Positions 16,207 to 27,800 of a DNA stretch of 49,445 bases are shown here, piece after piece (the first letter of the stretch is position 1; the number at the start of each line of letters is the position of its first letter). Source of the stretch: Gemmatimonadota bacterium (GTDB taxonomy: Bacteria; Gemmatimonadota; Gemmatimonadetes; Longimicrobiales; Gaopeijiaceae); NCBI GenBank assembly GCA_028873845.1, contig JAPPNO010000072.1, positions 1 to 49,445 of the forward strand. The letters run 5' to 3'. The translations under genes and the position numbers were made by a program. The notes beneath the pieces were generated by a model. It was not told the origin of the DNA, made no database searches, and saw nothing but the letters and a program-made list of their open reading frames with translations.

Positions 16207-17742
16207 TCACCCCTCGAACTGCTCCAGATACCCCGGATTCTTCACCGCGATCTCTCCGTAGACCTCCAGGCAGGTGTTGGTCCAGCTCCGGATCCAGTCG
16301 CAGTAGTGCAGGTTCGCCTTCCCCGTGTCCCCATACCGCACATGCGCCTCGTGGTAGCATCCCCCCGCGCATAGCGGCCGCGCCCAGCAGGTACTGCAGT
16401 CCGTCTTGTTCGCCACGTGGTGGTGCCCCAGGAACTCGAACTGTCGCTGGCGGTCCAGCCCGCCATGCACCGACCCGATGCTGTGATCGTCCGACCCGGC
16501 GAACCGGTGGCAGAGCGCCACCTCCCCATCCGTCGCCACCCCCATCAGCCCCAGCCCCGCCCCGCACGGGAACGCCTTGCTCACCCCCTTGTGGATCTCC
16601 TCGATCGTGTCCTTCACGTTCGAGAACCCGTGGTGCCGGTCCTCGACCGCGAACTCGAGGAACTCCTGCGCCAGCTCCTCGAACTGGCCGAGCATGTGGT
16701 CGAAACCGGTGTCCTCGATGGCGTAGCCGCGCCCGTTGGCGGTCGTGACCGGCGCGAAGCCGACCTCCCAGAATCCTATTTCGTTGCGCAAATGGTGGAA
16801 AATCCGGGTGACGTTCAGCGTCTGGCGCGTGAGCGTCACGCGGGCCCCGATCGGTCTTGTGCGATGCCGCTCCAGCAGCCGCTTGATCTTCGGCATGGCG
16901 TAGTCGTAGCTGCCCATCCCGTTCTTGAAGACGCGGAACCGGTCCTGCATCTCCTTCGGCCCGTCGATGCTGACCGTCACCCCGATCCGGTTCTCGGCCA
17001 GCCAGTCGATCACCTCGTCGCGCAGCAGCGTCCCGTTGGTCGTGAGTGAGAAGTCGACATCCTTCCCGAGTTCCTTCGCCCGCTCGCGCGCGTACACCGC
17101 CGTCTTCTTCAGGACCTTGAAGTTGAGCAGGGTCTCGCCGCCGAAGAAGGTCAGGTGCGCCACGGGCAGGTCCCCCGACTGCTCGAACATGAAGTCGACG
17201 CTCGCACGCGCGGTCTCCTCGCTCATGTAGTTGGGCGCGGGATCGCACGTCGTGTCGACGATCTTGTCCTCGCCGTACTCGTAGCAGTAGGTGCACGCCA
17301 GGTTGCACTTGTTGGTCACGTTGAGGACCATCGTGGTGAGCGGGAAGTTCGACTGGGGGAGGACGCGGGGGAAGGTCTCTTTCGGGGCGCTGGTGAGGCC
17401 GATGGCGCGGACGCGCATGAGTTCGGCGAGGCTGCGGCGGACGGGGGATTCGCCGAAGCGGGGGGTGAGGGTAGTGATGATGGTGTCTTCGCTGGCGGGG
17501 CCGGCGTCGAGGGCCTGGAGGACGGCGAGGGAGGGGTCGTCGAGGTGGAAGACGGCGGCGGAGGGGACCAGGTAGAGGAAGGTCTCGCCCCCGGCTTCGA
17601 AGGGGTGGAACTCGCGCTGGGCGAGGAAGGTGGGGGCGGGCTCGACGACCGGGGGGGGCGCAGCCGCGTGGGCGGCGCCTGGAGCCGCGGTCGCGGACGA
17701 GCCCACGGCCTTGGGCGGCCCGGTGTGCGCGCGTGCGCTCAT
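16207..17742 (-). CDS. qhpD: radical SAM/SPASM maturase of the QHNDH gamma subunit
   Basis: A 511-aa enzyme that, in the characterised systems, uses S-adenosylmethionine radical chemistry to form the three Cys-to-Asp/Glu thioether bonds in QhpC. The cluster motif CNLACTYC has cysteines 146, 150 and 153, preceded by TTMVLNVTNK. Other radical SAM landmarks are LTFFGGETLLNFKVLKK and FSLTTNGTLL. The SPASM region has FPCGAGLG, DGEVALCHRF and DCSTCWARPLCAGGCYHEAH, enough cysteines for two further clusters. The first 35 residues are an Ala/Pro-rich extension. It lies 4.4 kb from its presumed substrate gene qhpC, on the same strand, separated by the two ATPase genes. It is divergent from the first ankyrin gene (83 bases apart), so they may share a regulatory region. 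Confidence 0.92.
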   Translation of the reverse strand: MSARAHTGPPKAVGSSATAAPGAAHAAAPPPVVEPAPTFLAQREFHPFEAGGETFLYLVPSAAVFHLDDPSLAVLQALDAGPASEDTIITTLTPRFGESPVRRSLAELMRVRAIGLTSAPKETFPRVLPQSNFPLTTMVLNVTNKCNLACTYCYEYGEDKIVDTTCDPAPNYMSEETARASVDFMFEQSGDLPVAHLTFFGGETLLNFKVLKKTAVYARERAKELGKDVDFSLTTNGTLLRDEVIDWLAENRIGVTVSIDGPKEMQDRFRVFKNGMGSYDYAMPKIKRLLERHRTRPIGARVTLTRQTLNVTRIFHHLRNEIGFWEVGFAPVTTANGRGYAIEDTGFDHMLGQFEELAQEFLEFAVEDRHHGFSNVKDTIEEIHKGVSKAFPCGAGLGLMGVATDGEVALCHRFAGSDDHSIGSVHGGLDRQRQFEFLGHHHVANKTDCSTCWARPLCAGGCYHEAHVRYGDTGKANLHYCDWIRSWTNTCLEVYGEIAVKNPGYLEQFEG

Positions 17743-17825
17743 CGTTGGGTCCTGTGTAGTGGTGTCATCACCCTCACGGTAGGTTATCGGACGGATGGTC
17801 GCCAGACGAGGGAGAGGATTCGGAC

Positions 17826-20800
17826 ATGATCATCGTACTCAGACCTTCCACCTTCGCCGCAACCTTGCTGGCAGCCTCATTGGCCGCGGCCCCGGCGGCC
17901 GCCCAGGATCCCCCCGCCCCCACCCCGCCCCAGGTCACCTGCGCGGACTGGGGCTCCTACCGCTTCTTCGAACTGGCCTCGCCCGACACCGTCTTCGCGT
18001 GCATCGCCGTCGGCGCGGACCCCGGCGCCCCCGTGGACATGTACCGGGGGACGCCCCTGCACCACGCGGCGCGGGCCGTTTCCGACACCATCCTCATCAA
18101 CCTCCTTCTGGCCGGAGGGGCCGACATCAACGCGCGGGACCGCAGGGGCCGCACCCCCCTGCACGAGGCTGCCCGGGCCAATCTCCATCCCGGCGTGATC
18201 ACCGCACTCCTGGCCGCCGGCGCTGACGTGAATGCGCGCGACCTGCGCGGCGCCACCCCCCTGCACGAGGCGGTGCGCTTTAATCTCGAACGCCGGACGA
18301 CATCCAACCCCAACCCGGAGGTACTCACGGCACTGCTGCGTGGCGGCGCGGACGTAGACGCGCGTGACGACCGCCGTAACACGCCCTTGCATGGCGCCTG
18401 GATCAATCCGCCTCCCGAGTACGCGTGGCGCGACCCCTGGGTCAATGCCGAGGCTGTCAGCCTGCTGCTCGCCGCGGGTGCCGATCCGCTCGCGCGCAAC
18501 CAGAGGGGCGAGGCCGCGGATCCAGGCGTCTGCCGGAACTGGCGGCTGGCGATGTTTGCGCTGGTGGCGGCCCCGGCAGACTACGCCACCTGCGTAGAGG
18601 CGGGCACCGATTTGAACGCCCGTGACGAGAACGGCCACACCGTACTCCACCACGCGACCCTCAACACGGATACGGCCATCGTCCATCTGCTGCTCGAGGA
18701 GGGCGCGGACCCGAGCGTGGCGAGTTATGACAACCGCACCCCGCTCCACTTCGCGCTGCGCCGCCGCAACAACGCCGTTGCGGCCATTCTGGTGCGGGCA
18801 GGCGCCGACGTGAACACCGTAGCAAGCGACAGCATCACCCCTCTACACCTGGCGGCCTCCGACGAGGCCATGACGACCCTCCTCCTGGAGGCCGGCGCGG
18901 ATGTCCATGCACAGGCCCTGCGCGGCACGGCACTCCACCGGGCCGAAACCGCAGGTGTTGTCGATGCTTTGTTGGATGCAGGCGCGGACATCGATGCTCT
19001 CAGCTTCTTCGGCACCCCTCTGAGGGCTTCGATCGGGGGCGACTCTCTCTCCGAAGTCACCCGCAGGCTCCTGGAACGCGGAGCCGATCCCAACGCGCGC
19101 AAGGCAGGCGGTCTGACCCCCCTCCGCACAGCCACGCTCACGCGACCGGCCGTTATCAGCGCACTCCTGGATGCGGGGGCCGATCCGCTGCTCGGAGACA
19201 GAACCGGCAATACGCTACTGCATACCCTGTCCCGCTACTCCACGTCCCGGGGCAGCGTCACGATCCCGCTCCTGCTAAACGTCGGCGTGGACATCAACCT
19301 GCCCACCAACAACGGAGAAACGCCGTTGCACGTGGCGGCGGGAGAATCGAGGAATTCCGGCAACGTGGCCCTGCTCCTCGAGCTTGGCGCCGACCCCGGA
19401 CTGCGGACGACCGAAGGCGACACGCCCCTGCACTCCGCGATGTCGGCGTTTCGCCCCGACTCCAATTCGATCGCCACGCTCGTGGCGGCCGGGGCGGACA
19501 TCAACGCGCGCAACGAGAGCGGCAGGACCCCGGTGCAAGTAGCCTGGCAGCGTGGCCACACCGGGGTGGTTGACCAGCTCCTGGCGTTGGGCGCGGATCC
19601 GGTCGCTGGGGACGAGGGGGGCGGGCCGGTCGACGTGGCCTGCGACTGGGGTGACATGCGCTTCTTTACGGCCATGCCGATCGCGAGTCTGAGAGGGTGC
19701 CTGGAGGCGGGAACACCATTGGATGCGCGGGGCAGATTCGGCGACGTGTTGCTCACCGGATTGGCCTCAAGCGACAGCCATGGCCCGGGTACCCTGGAAA
19801 TGCTGGCGGTGTTTCTCGAGGCAGGTGTGGACGTCAACGGGCGGGACGACGCCAGCAGAACCCCCCTGCACAGAGTCGCGGACGCCGCTTTCGGGTGGAA
19901 CGGCGCGGGCGTGGTCCCCTTCGCCAGAGCACTGCTGGACGCCGGCGCCGAGGTCAACGCGCGCGGCCAGCGTGGCCAGACACCTCTCCACGCCGCCGCG
20001 GGCTCGGACCGGGAGGGCATTGGGGACAGCCTGGTTGTGTTGCTGGCGGAAGCCGGGGCGGACATCAACGCCCGCACGGAGACCGGAACGACCCCGCTGC
20101 ATCAGGCGGTGAACCGCCCGGCCATCGCGGCCGCGCTCCTCGAACTGGGCGCCGATCGGGCGGCGGTGGACGACTCGGGGTACGTCGCCGACCCGGTCGA
20201 CTGCCAGAACTTTGTCACGCGCAGCTTTTTCGCGCTGGCAACCCCAGAAACCGTGGCCGGCTGCATCGCCAAGGGGGCCAACGTGAACGTCGCGATGTCC
20301 GATCCCTGGTCGCGCTTCGCCACCGGCCCATACGGCCCCCGCCCACTCCACACCGTCGCCGAATCGGCCCGCGATCCGGCTACCATCACGGTGCTTCTCA
20401 AGGCCGGGGCCGCACTGCACGGACGCAACGAGGAAGACTACACGCCCCTCCACCACGCTGCGAAAAACGGCACCCCGGCCATCGTGCGCTCGCTGCTTGA
20501 GGTCGGCGCGCAGGTGGACATGCGCGCGAGCGGATACGACGTCGACTGGGGATGGGACTGGACTCCGCTTCACCTGGCTGCCGAGAACAACCCGGACGAG
20601 GCAGTGGTCCGTGTGCTGCTCGAGGCAGGTGCGGATGTGAACGCGCGGGCCTACTACGGCCAGACGCCCCTGATCCTCGCCGCGGGAAATGCAAACCCGG
20701 CGGTCGCCACCCTGTTGCTGGAGGCCGGAGCGGATGTGAACGCCCGCGAATGGATGGGAAGGACGGCACTGCACGAAGCTGCCGCATCGAACGGGAACCT

Positions 20801-21371
20801 CGCCATGATCGATCTCCTGCTCAACGCCGGCGCAGACCTGCAGGCGGTGGGAGGCTACGCCGAGGAGTATGTGCGCATCTACTCCCCGCTGGACGGCGTC
20901 ACGCCCCTGCACGTAGCCGCGGCGGGCAACCGGAATCCGGCGGTGTTGACCGCGCTAGTCCGCGCGGGCATCGAGGTGGACACGGGCCGGCCACCCGGCG
21001 CAGCCGCGGTCCCAATCGAACACGCCGGGACGTTCCTCACCGAGATCGCGATCGCGAACATCACGGACCCGGGGCACACGTCGCCCCTGCATCTCGCAGC
21101 GACCCGCAACCCGAATCCCGCGATCATCGAAACCCTGGTCGCCCTGGGCGCGGACCTGGAGCTGCGGGACAGGGACGGCCGCACCGCTTTGCACATGGCC
21201 GCGCGCAGCAATGCCCACGCATTCCTGGCCCTGCTGGCACTCGGGGCCGACGACACGGCCGTTGACGACGAAGGGCTCACCCCGTGGGACTACGCGAAGG
21301 ACAATGAGGCGCTACACGGGCTGCCAGAGGTGCGGCGGCTGCGCGAGGAAGAGGCGAGGGGTGTGCGCTGA
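17826..21371 (+). CDS. giant secreted ankyrin-repeat protein 1
   Basis: An 1,181-aa protein with a Sec signal peptide (LLAASLAAAPAAAQ, cleavage near residue 26) followed by roughly thirty ankyrin repeats of the GRTPLHEAARAN / LLAAGADVNARD type. The ATG is preceded by GAGAGGA. The repeats are interrupted four times by a module with the pattern C-x2-W-x4-FF-x(13-16)-C-x3-G: TCADWGSYRFF (Cys39), VCRNWRLAMF (about 236), ACDWGDMRFF (about 605) and DCQNFVTRSFF (about 792). The C-terminus ends GLPEVRRLREEEARGVR. Ankyrin arrays bind proteins; export means the target is outside the cytoplasm. It heads a likely operon with the next two ankyrin genes. Confidence 0.88.
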   Translation: MIIVLRPSTFAATLLAASLAAAPAAAQDPPAPTPPQVTCADWGSYRFFELASPDTVFACIAVGADPGAPVDMYRGTPLHHAARAVSDTILINLLLAGGADINARDRRGRTPLHEAARANLHPGVITALLAAGADVNARDLRGATPLHEAVRFNLERRTTSNPNPEVLTALLRGGADVDARDDRRNTPLHGAWINPPPEYAWRDPWVNAEAVSLLLAAGADPLARNQRGEAADPGVCRNWRLAMFALVAAPADYATCVEAGTDLNARDENGHTVLHHATLNTDTAIVHLLLEEGADPSVASYDNRTPLHFALRRRNNAVAAILVRAGADVNTVASDSITPLHLAASDEAMTTLLLEAGADVHAQALRGTALHRAETAGVVDALLDAGADIDALSFFGTPLRASIGGDSLSEVTRRLLERGADPNARKAGGLTPLRTATLTRPAVISALLDAGADPLLGDRTGNTLLHTLSRYSTSRGSVTIPLLLNVGVDINLPTNNGETPLHVAAGESRNSGNVALLLELGADPGLRTTEGDTPLHSAMSAFRPDSNSIATLVAAGADINARNESGRTPVQVAWQRGHTGVVDQLLALGADPVAGDEGGGPVDVACDWGDMRFFTAMPIASLRGCLEAGTPLDARGRFGDVLLTGLASSDSHGPGTLEMLAVFLEAGVDVNGRDDASRTPLHRVADAAFGWNGAGVVPFARALLDAGAEVNARGQRGQTPLHAAAGSDREGIGDSLVVLLAEAGADINARTETGTTPLHQAVNRPAIAAALLELGADRAAVDDSGYVADPVDCQNFVTRSFFALATPETVAGCIAKGANVNVAMSDPWSRFATGPYGPRPLHTVAESARDPATITVLLKAGAALHGRNEEDYTPLHHAAKNGTPAIVRSLLEVGAQVDMRASGYDVDWGWDWTPLHLAAENNPDEAVVRVLLEAGADVNARAYYGQTPLILAAGNANPAVATLLLEAGADVNAREWMGRTALHEAAASNGNLAMIDLLLNAGADLQAVGGYAEEYVRIYSPLDGVTPLHVAAAGNRNPAVLTALVRAGIEVDTGRPPGAAAVPIEHAGTFLTEIAIANITDPGHTSPLHLAATRNPNPAIIETLVALGADLELRDRDGRTALHMAARSNAHAFLALLALGADDTAVDDEGLTPWDYAKDNEALHGLPEVRRLREEEARGVR

Positions 21372-21416
21372 TGGATCCATGTACGAGCGAGAACTCCCCG
21401 AGTTGGAAAGACAAAA

Positions 21417-21457
21417 ATGTCAACTCCGGCTGACAAAAAGTGAATTGCAGTTGACAT
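21417..21457. promoter_or_regulatory. inverted repeat upstream of the second ankyrin gene
   Basis: ATGTCAACT at 21417-21425 and AGTTGACAT at 21449-21457 are perfect 9-bp reverse complements in the 96-base gap between the first two ankyrin genes, in locally AT-rich DNA. Upstream of the fourth ankyrin gene, 29879-29889 reads TGTCAATGACA, also a TGTCA/TGACA palindrome. A shared operator is possible. Confidence 0.4.
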
Positions 21458-21467
21458 GGATAAGGTG

Positions 21468-24400
21468 ATGAGACCGTTCGCCGTTACGATCACCTCGCTG
21501 GTGGTCCTCTTCGCCACGGCCTGCGCGGGTGGCCGACGTGCGGATTTGGAGAACGCATCAATCTCCCCTATGGAGTCTCCCGACGCTGCGGCGGCCACGA
21601 CACCTTCCCCCCCTGACACCACCCCACCCACCTGCGATGACTGGCACAACTGGGATTTCTTCGCGTCGGCCTCCACCGAACTCGTGCGGGAGTGCCTCCA
21701 GGCAGGAGCGGATCCGCAAGCCCCGGTCAATAGCGCTCCGGCCATCTTCAGCGCCGCACGGTCGGCTGCCGACGCGAGTATCATCACCCTTCTGACGGAC
21801 GCAGGGGCGGACCCCAACGCCCGCATGGGACCGGGACTGAGCGGCGGCGGCCGACCCGGCTACACGCCGCTGCACGTGGCCGCGGAGCGAAACCCTTCGG
21901 TGGGCATCGTCGACGCCTTGTTGGCGGCTGGCGCGGACGTAAACGCACGAGCCAACGACGGCAGAACACCGCTGCATGTGGCCTGGGCAAACCATCGTAC
22001 CATCATCGAAGCGCTTCTCCGGGCGGGAGCCGACCCGCTGGCTCGCGACGAACGCGGCCGAGCCGCCGATCCGACCAGTTGCGCGAACTGGAACACGGCG
22101 GCCTTCTCGCGGCTCGCGCTCCCCAACGAATTCGAGTTGTGCCTGCAGCTGGGAGAAGGCGTCGAGGCGCGCGACACCGACGGGAACACGCCGCTTCACC
22201 TGGCCGCGGAAGCCGGGAATCCGTCCTCGGTGAGGATCCTGCTGGAGGCCGGGGCGGACGTGAACACCCCAAGCAACTCGGGAGCCATCCCACTGCACAT
22301 GACCGTCCGCCACGAGAGTGCGGAGATCCTGACTTCGTTGCTGGAAGCCGGGGCGGAGATCAACGCCGGCGCGGGTGGATTTGGCACTCCTCTCCTGGTG
22401 GCGATCGCGTACCGCGGGTATGCCACGCGAAGAATCGGCGAGACGGCCGTGAACGCCCTGTTGGACGCGGGGGCCGACGTCAACGCGGCCGATTCGCAGG
22501 GTACCACCCCGTTGCTGGCAAGCCTGGATCCTGCGCGTCGCGAGGGGTCCCTGGCCGACCTTCCGTTGCGGCTGCTGGCCCATGGCGCGGACCCCAACCT
22601 GGACGACGGTCAGGGACGGACTCCGCTCCATGCGGCTGCCTCCGCCGAGGGACCGGAGATGGTAGGCGCGCTACTGGATGCTGGCGCCGATCCACAGGCG
22701 CTGGCCAGCGACGGTTCAACACCGCTTCATGCCGCAGCCAGGTCGGGGAGCGCCGAGGTCATCGACCTCCTGATCAGCGCCGGTGCGGACCCGGGCGCGG
22801 TGACCAGCGATTCCCGGACCCCGCTGCACCTCGCTGTCCGGCAGCGCAGGTCCGCCTTGTTCGGGGCCGAAGGTCGGCCGTCGCGACTTCCGGCGTTCGC
22901 GTTGCTTGAGGCCGGTGCCGATCCGGATGCGCGCACCGACGACGGCGACACGCCGCTCCACCTGCACCATTCGAGATGGGGATCCGATACTGCCCTGGTG
23001 TCCGGGCTCGTGCGCGCCGGGGCCGACTTGAACGCCCGGAACGCGATGGGCGAGACACCGCTGCATGTGGCTCGAAGGCTCGGTTACCTCCCGGCCGTGA
23101 ACAATCTTCTGCAACTCGGCGCCGACCCCGATGCGCGCGACCACGCCGGCCGAATCGCCAATCCGGTCTGCTACTGGGAGCCGGAGGGATCCGGGGACTA
23201 CGGATGGCTGGCCCGATCCCCGGCCGAGAGCGTGCAGGGTTGCCTGGAGAACGGGATCGCCGTGGACGCACGCGACGATGATGGCGCGACTTTCCTGGCA
23301 AGGATTGTCTCCACGCTGGGCTGCTGTGCCGACTTCGAGAATGTCCTTGCCGTATTCGTGGATGCCGGCGCGGACGTGAACGCGCGGGACAGTGCGGGTA
23401 GAACGCCGCTACATCGCGCGTTGGGCAATTCCAGCAGGATCCCCGCACCGGTCCTGCGCGGAGTGGTTTCAGCGTTGCTCGACGCGGGAGCGGACCCCAA
23501 TGCGCGCAACTCGGTAGGCCGGACGCCACTGCACGTCGCTGCCCGGTCCCGGGGAGTGTCAGACCCCCTGGTCCGCCTGCTTGCAACCGCCGGCGCGGAC
23601 CTCAACGCACTCAACAACGCCGGCGAAACGCCCCTCCAGCTCGCCCGGCAACGTAACGCCACCACAACCGTGCAGACTCTTCTCGAACTCGGCGCTGATC
23701 CGGCGGCGGCGGACGTTCCGAGCGCGACGCCCGATCCGGTCGCCTGCGAACGTTGGACCAGCGAAGACTTCTTCGCGCTCGCCACCGCCGACATCGTGGC
23801 CGGTTGCATCGCGGGCGGGGCGGATGTCCGGGCCGTCACTGGCAGGTATCGCGCTACGGAGCCGCTACTTCGTGCCGCCGCGAGTACCCGCGACCCGGCC
23901 GTCATCCCGGTTCTTCTGCGGGCCGGGGCAGATCTGAACGCACGAGACGACCGCTTTGGATTCTCGGCCCTCCACTACGCCGCCGAGAGCGGCACCGAAG
24001 TGCTGACACGGACGCTGTTGGAAGCCGGCGCGGACCCCAACGCATGGGCGATGGGCTACAACGTCGACTGGGGGTGGGGCTGGACCCCGCTGCACCTGGC
24101 CGCCCGGTCCAACCCGGACCCGGATGTCGTGGGCGCCTTGATCGAGGCGGGCGCGGATCTCGATGCCCCGAGCGGGGAAAGCTACCGAAAGGGCAATTCC
24201 CCGCTACACTATGCGGGTTCGAATCCGAATCCCGCCGTCACCGCGATCCTGCTTAATGCCGGGGCCGATGTGAACGCCCCATCGGTGCGTGAACGCACGC
24301 CCCTGCACGAGGCCGCCGCCAACGCCTCGGATCCCGCGGTGATCGAGCTTCTCGTCGAGGCCGGGGCCGACGTGAACGCACGCGACGCCAACGGTTACAC

Positions 24401-24869
24401 ACCGCTGCATTCCGCCGCCTGGTTCAACCATCGTCCGGAGATCGTGTCCGCGCTGATCGCCGCCGGAGCCGATGTGAATGCGCGCGACCCCGACGGATAC
24501 GTTCCTCCTTCCGGGCGAAGGGCAAACGACCGAACACCGCTGTTTATGTCCGTCTACCGCGGCGACGTGTACATCGGGGGTCAGCCAATGCCAACCGGGC
24601 ACAATGTCACGGTCGTGCAGGTACTGGCACGCGCAGGGGCGGATCTGACGCTGACGACCGGGTCCGGCCGAACCGCGCTCCACGCGGCCGCGCGGTGGAG
24701 CCCCGCCGCCTCCCCGCTGCTCATGCGCCTGGGCGCCGATCCGACCGCGCGCGACGCGGAGGGCAGGACGCCGATGGACGACGCACTGGGGAACCGTGCG
24801 CTTGAAGGGCTGCCCGAGGTGCGGCGGATGCGTGCAGCGATGCGAGCCGGGCGGGCGGGCCGGCGATGA
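21468..24869 (+). CDS. giant ankyrin-repeat lipoprotein 2
   Basis: A 1,133-aa lipoprotein: MRPFAVTITSLVVLFATAC gives a signal peptide with lipobox ATAC. I chose the ATG at 21468 because the fourth ankyrin protein starts with the same MRPF; an ATG four codons earlier is the alternative. It has about thirty ankyrin repeats with the Cys-Trp-Phe-Cys module at about residues 55 (TCDDWHNWDFF), 204 (SCANWNTAAF), 567 (VCYWEPEGSGDYGW, variant) and 758 (ACERWTSEDFF). It is closely related to the protein at 29901-33413 along its whole length. Its stop overlaps the next gene's start as ATGA, so translation is coupled. Confidence 0.87.
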   Translation: MRPFAVTITSLVVLFATACAGGRRADLENASISPMESPDAAAATTPSPPDTTPPTCDDWHNWDFFASASTELVRECLQAGADPQAPVNSAPAIFSAARSAADASIITLLTDAGADPNARMGPGLSGGGRPGYTPLHVAAERNPSVGIVDALLAAGADVNARANDGRTPLHVAWANHRTIIEALLRAGADPLARDERGRAADPTSCANWNTAAFSRLALPNEFELCLQLGEGVEARDTDGNTPLHLAAEAGNPSSVRILLEAGADVNTPSNSGAIPLHMTVRHESAEILTSLLEAGAEINAGAGGFGTPLLVAIAYRGYATRRIGETAVNALLDAGADVNAADSQGTTPLLASLDPARREGSLADLPLRLLAHGADPNLDDGQGRTPLHAAASAEGPEMVGALLDAGADPQALASDGSTPLHAAARSGSAEVIDLLISAGADPGAVTSDSRTPLHLAVRQRRSALFGAEGRPSRLPAFALLEAGADPDARTDDGDTPLHLHHSRWGSDTALVSGLVRAGADLNARNAMGETPLHVARRLGYLPAVNNLLQLGADPDARDHAGRIANPVCYWEPEGSGDYGWLARSPAESVQGCLENGIAVDARDDDGATFLARIVSTLGCCADFENVLAVFVDAGADVNARDSAGRTPLHRALGNSSRIPAPVLRGVVSALLDAGADPNARNSVGRTPLHVAARSRGVSDPLVRLLATAGADLNALNNAGETPLQLARQRNATTTVQTLLELGADPAAADVPSATPDPVACERWTSEDFFALATADIVAGCIAGGADVRAVTGRYRATEPLLRAAASTRDPAVIPVLLRAGADLNARDDRFGFSALHYAAESGTEVLTRTLLEAGADPNAWAMGYNVDWGWGWTPLHLAARSNPDPDVVGALIEAGADLDAPSGESYRKGNSPLHYAGSNPNPAVTAILLNAGADVNAPSVRERTPLHEAAANASDPAVIELLVEAGADVNARDANGYTPLHSAAWFNHRPEIVSALIAAGADVNARDPDGYVPPSGRRANDRTPLFMSVYRGDVYIGGQPMPTGHNVTVVQVLARAGADLTLTTGSGRTALHAAARWSPAASPLLMRLGADPTARDAEGRTPMDDALGNRALEGLPEVRRMRAAMRAGRAGRR

Positions 24870-27800
24870 ACCGCGCGCGCAGCGGCCGCCACGGCCCCGG
24901 TCCCCGAATCCTGGCGATCGTCCCCCCTGCGCTGTTCCTTGCCGCAGCCCGCGCCGGAAACCCGCGGACAAACTCGGCAAACACACCCGCGGAAACCTCC
25001 ACACCCGGCCACACCTGCGCCGACTGGGGCTCCCGCGACTTCTTCCGCTCAGCCTCGCCACAGGAAGTGAGCGAATGCCTGGAAGCAGGCGCCGACCCCA
25101 ACGGACCTCCGGGCCTCCATCCCCTGCCCCCCCTGTTCATCGCGGCCGGAGTAACACCTCACGCGGCCGTCATCTCCTTGCTGGTCGAAGGTGGAGCGGA
25201 CGCTTACGCCCGGGAGTGGGACGGACTGACCCCCTTGCACGAGGCCACAGGCCGCAATACACCGGCCGCCGTCGTCATCTCGCTTCTTGACGCCGGGGTG
25301 GACCCGAACGCCCGGGACCGGGACGGCATCGCCCCGCTGCACCTGGCGGCGCGTAATCGCAACCCGGGTATCGTCACCGCCCTGGTTGAAGCCGGTGCCG
25401 ACCCCGATGTTCGCGGACCCTCCGGCAACACCCCGCTGCACATGGCCTGGTCCGGCTTGTCCCTCCCCGCAGACGCACATATCGCGGTCATACGGGAATT
25501 ATTGCGGTTGGGGGCCGACCCCGTCGCGCAAAACGATCTCGGACTGATCGCGGACCCCACCCACTGCGCGCACTGGCAAACGACCGTTTTTGCTCGCGTC
25601 GCGCTCCCCGCCGACTTCGCACGATGCCTGGAAGAGGGCGCGGACGTGCATGAACGCGACGCGGATGACAACACCGCCCTCCACCGCACCGCCTCGTTGG
25701 ATGCCAACGCGACGACCCTGCTGGTGGACGCCGGCGCCCAGGTGAACGCACGCAACAGTACGGGGCGCACCCCGCTCCACCATGCCGTGACGAACGGCAA
25801 CTCGGCCTCCGTCGCCGTCCTGCTGGCCGCTGGTGCGGACGTTGATGCGGCGGACTCGCGCGGCGGGACCCCCATTGGGCGGGCCGCATGGCGCACCCTT
25901 TCCGCACCGGAAGACGCGACGGAGTTGGTCTCGCAACTGCTCGCGGCCGGCGCGGACCCCAACACAAGAGGAGAGTGGGGCCACCCGCCGCTATACATGG
26001 CCGCTGACCACGGAAACGTGGCGTTGGTCGGCGTGCTCCTGGAGGCCGGCGCGGATCCGAACGTGACGACTGACAGGGGCGAGTTTCCTCTCGAAGCCGC
26101 AGCACTGTTCGGCAACCCCGAAATCATCCGGCTCCTGCTGGCCGCCGGGGCGGATGTCAACACCCGGAACCCGAGGGATGGCTCCGCACCGCTGCACAGG
26201 GCGGTTTTCGGGGAGGACGCCGAGTCGCGGGTGTCCCCGCTTCTGGAGGCAGGCGCGAATCCACGGGCGCGAAACGCGGGAGGCGACACGCCCCTGCACC
26301 TTGCGCCGCCCACGTCCGACACCGTCGTGGTGTCCCTGCTGGTCCGCGCCGGGGCCGATCTGACCGCCCGGAACGAGCGAGGAGAGACGCCGCTCGAGGT
26401 CGCCCGCCACCACGCCAACGTGCGGGTCGCGCGCAAGCTGATCGAGCTCGGGTCGGACCCTGGACCGGAGGGCGCCGGATGGATCGACGACCCGCCGTGC
26501 GACTTCAGTCGGTTGGGCCTTCTCGGGAAGGTCCCGCTCGAGACCGTACAGGACTGTCTGCAGAAGGGTCTTCAGGTCGACAGACCGATCTGGTTCGATC
26601 GGGCTCCGCTGCTGTATCTGGCAGAACAGGAAATGGGCCGCGATCGGGCTGCTCCGGAAAAGATCGTTCTCTTCCTGAAGGCGGGCGCCGACCCCGACAC
26701 GCGCAACCGAAATGCTGATACACCGCTGCATATGGTAGCCAGAGGCGGAGCCCGCGCCGAAGTCGCTGCCGGCGCGCTGCTGGCGGCGGGTGCCGACGTG
26801 AACGCGCGTAACCAAGAGGGGCGGACGCCCCTGCACAACGCGGCGGCGGCAAGGGGAGAGGATACGACTCTCCTGCTGCTTTTCTTGCAGGCCGGCGCGG
26901 AGGTCAACGCCCGCACGCAACTCGGCGAGACCCCGCTGCATTTGGCTACGCCCGGACGACCGCATCGCCATGCATGGCAGGACCGCGCCCAGGTCATCAA
27001 CGCCCTGCTGGATGCCGGCGCGGAGGTGAATGCCAGGACGAGCGACGGGCGGACCCCGCTGCACATGGCCCTGGAAGCAGACCGACCCGCCGCCGCAATG
27101 AAGCTGTTGGAGGCCGGAGCGGATCCGGCGGCGCGAGACGGCGCGGGGAGCCTCGCTGATCCGGTCGCCTGTGAGCGCTGGGGCACCGCGACCTTTTTCG
27201 CCGCCGCCAGTGTCGATGTCGTGGCCGGCTGCCTCGAGGCAGGCGCAGACCCGAATCCCATACCGCGAACGCAGGACCGCAACCGGCCGACGCTCCTGCA
27301 TGTGGCTTCGGTCCATGCGCGGGATCCCGCGGTGATCAACACCCTGGTGCGGGCGGGGACGGTTGTCAACGCGCGTGACCGGTTCGGCTACACGCCCCTC
27401 CACCAGGCCGCCGAGAACGGTACTCCGGACGCAGTGCGGGCACTGCTTCGGGCAGGCGCGGATCTTCACCTGCGACAGCGGGAATCCGACTCCTGGTTCG
27501 CGCCAAGAGGGGGACGCGCCGCCCTGCATTTCGCGGCAACCAACCCTAACCCCGAGGTTGCCGCCGCGCTCCTCGATGCCGGTGCGGACGCCGGGGCACG
27601 CGAAGGGCCACGGGGCCAGACATCGTTGCACATCGCCGCGCAAAACCGGAATCCCGATGTGGCCGGACTCCTGCTGGAAGCCGGTGCCAACGTGAACGCC
27701 CGCATGTTCAGCGGGCTCACACCGCTCCATGTGGCAGCCACGAGCAACGCAAATCCCGCGGTGCTCGCCATCCTCCTGCAGGCCGGGGCCGACCCCAACG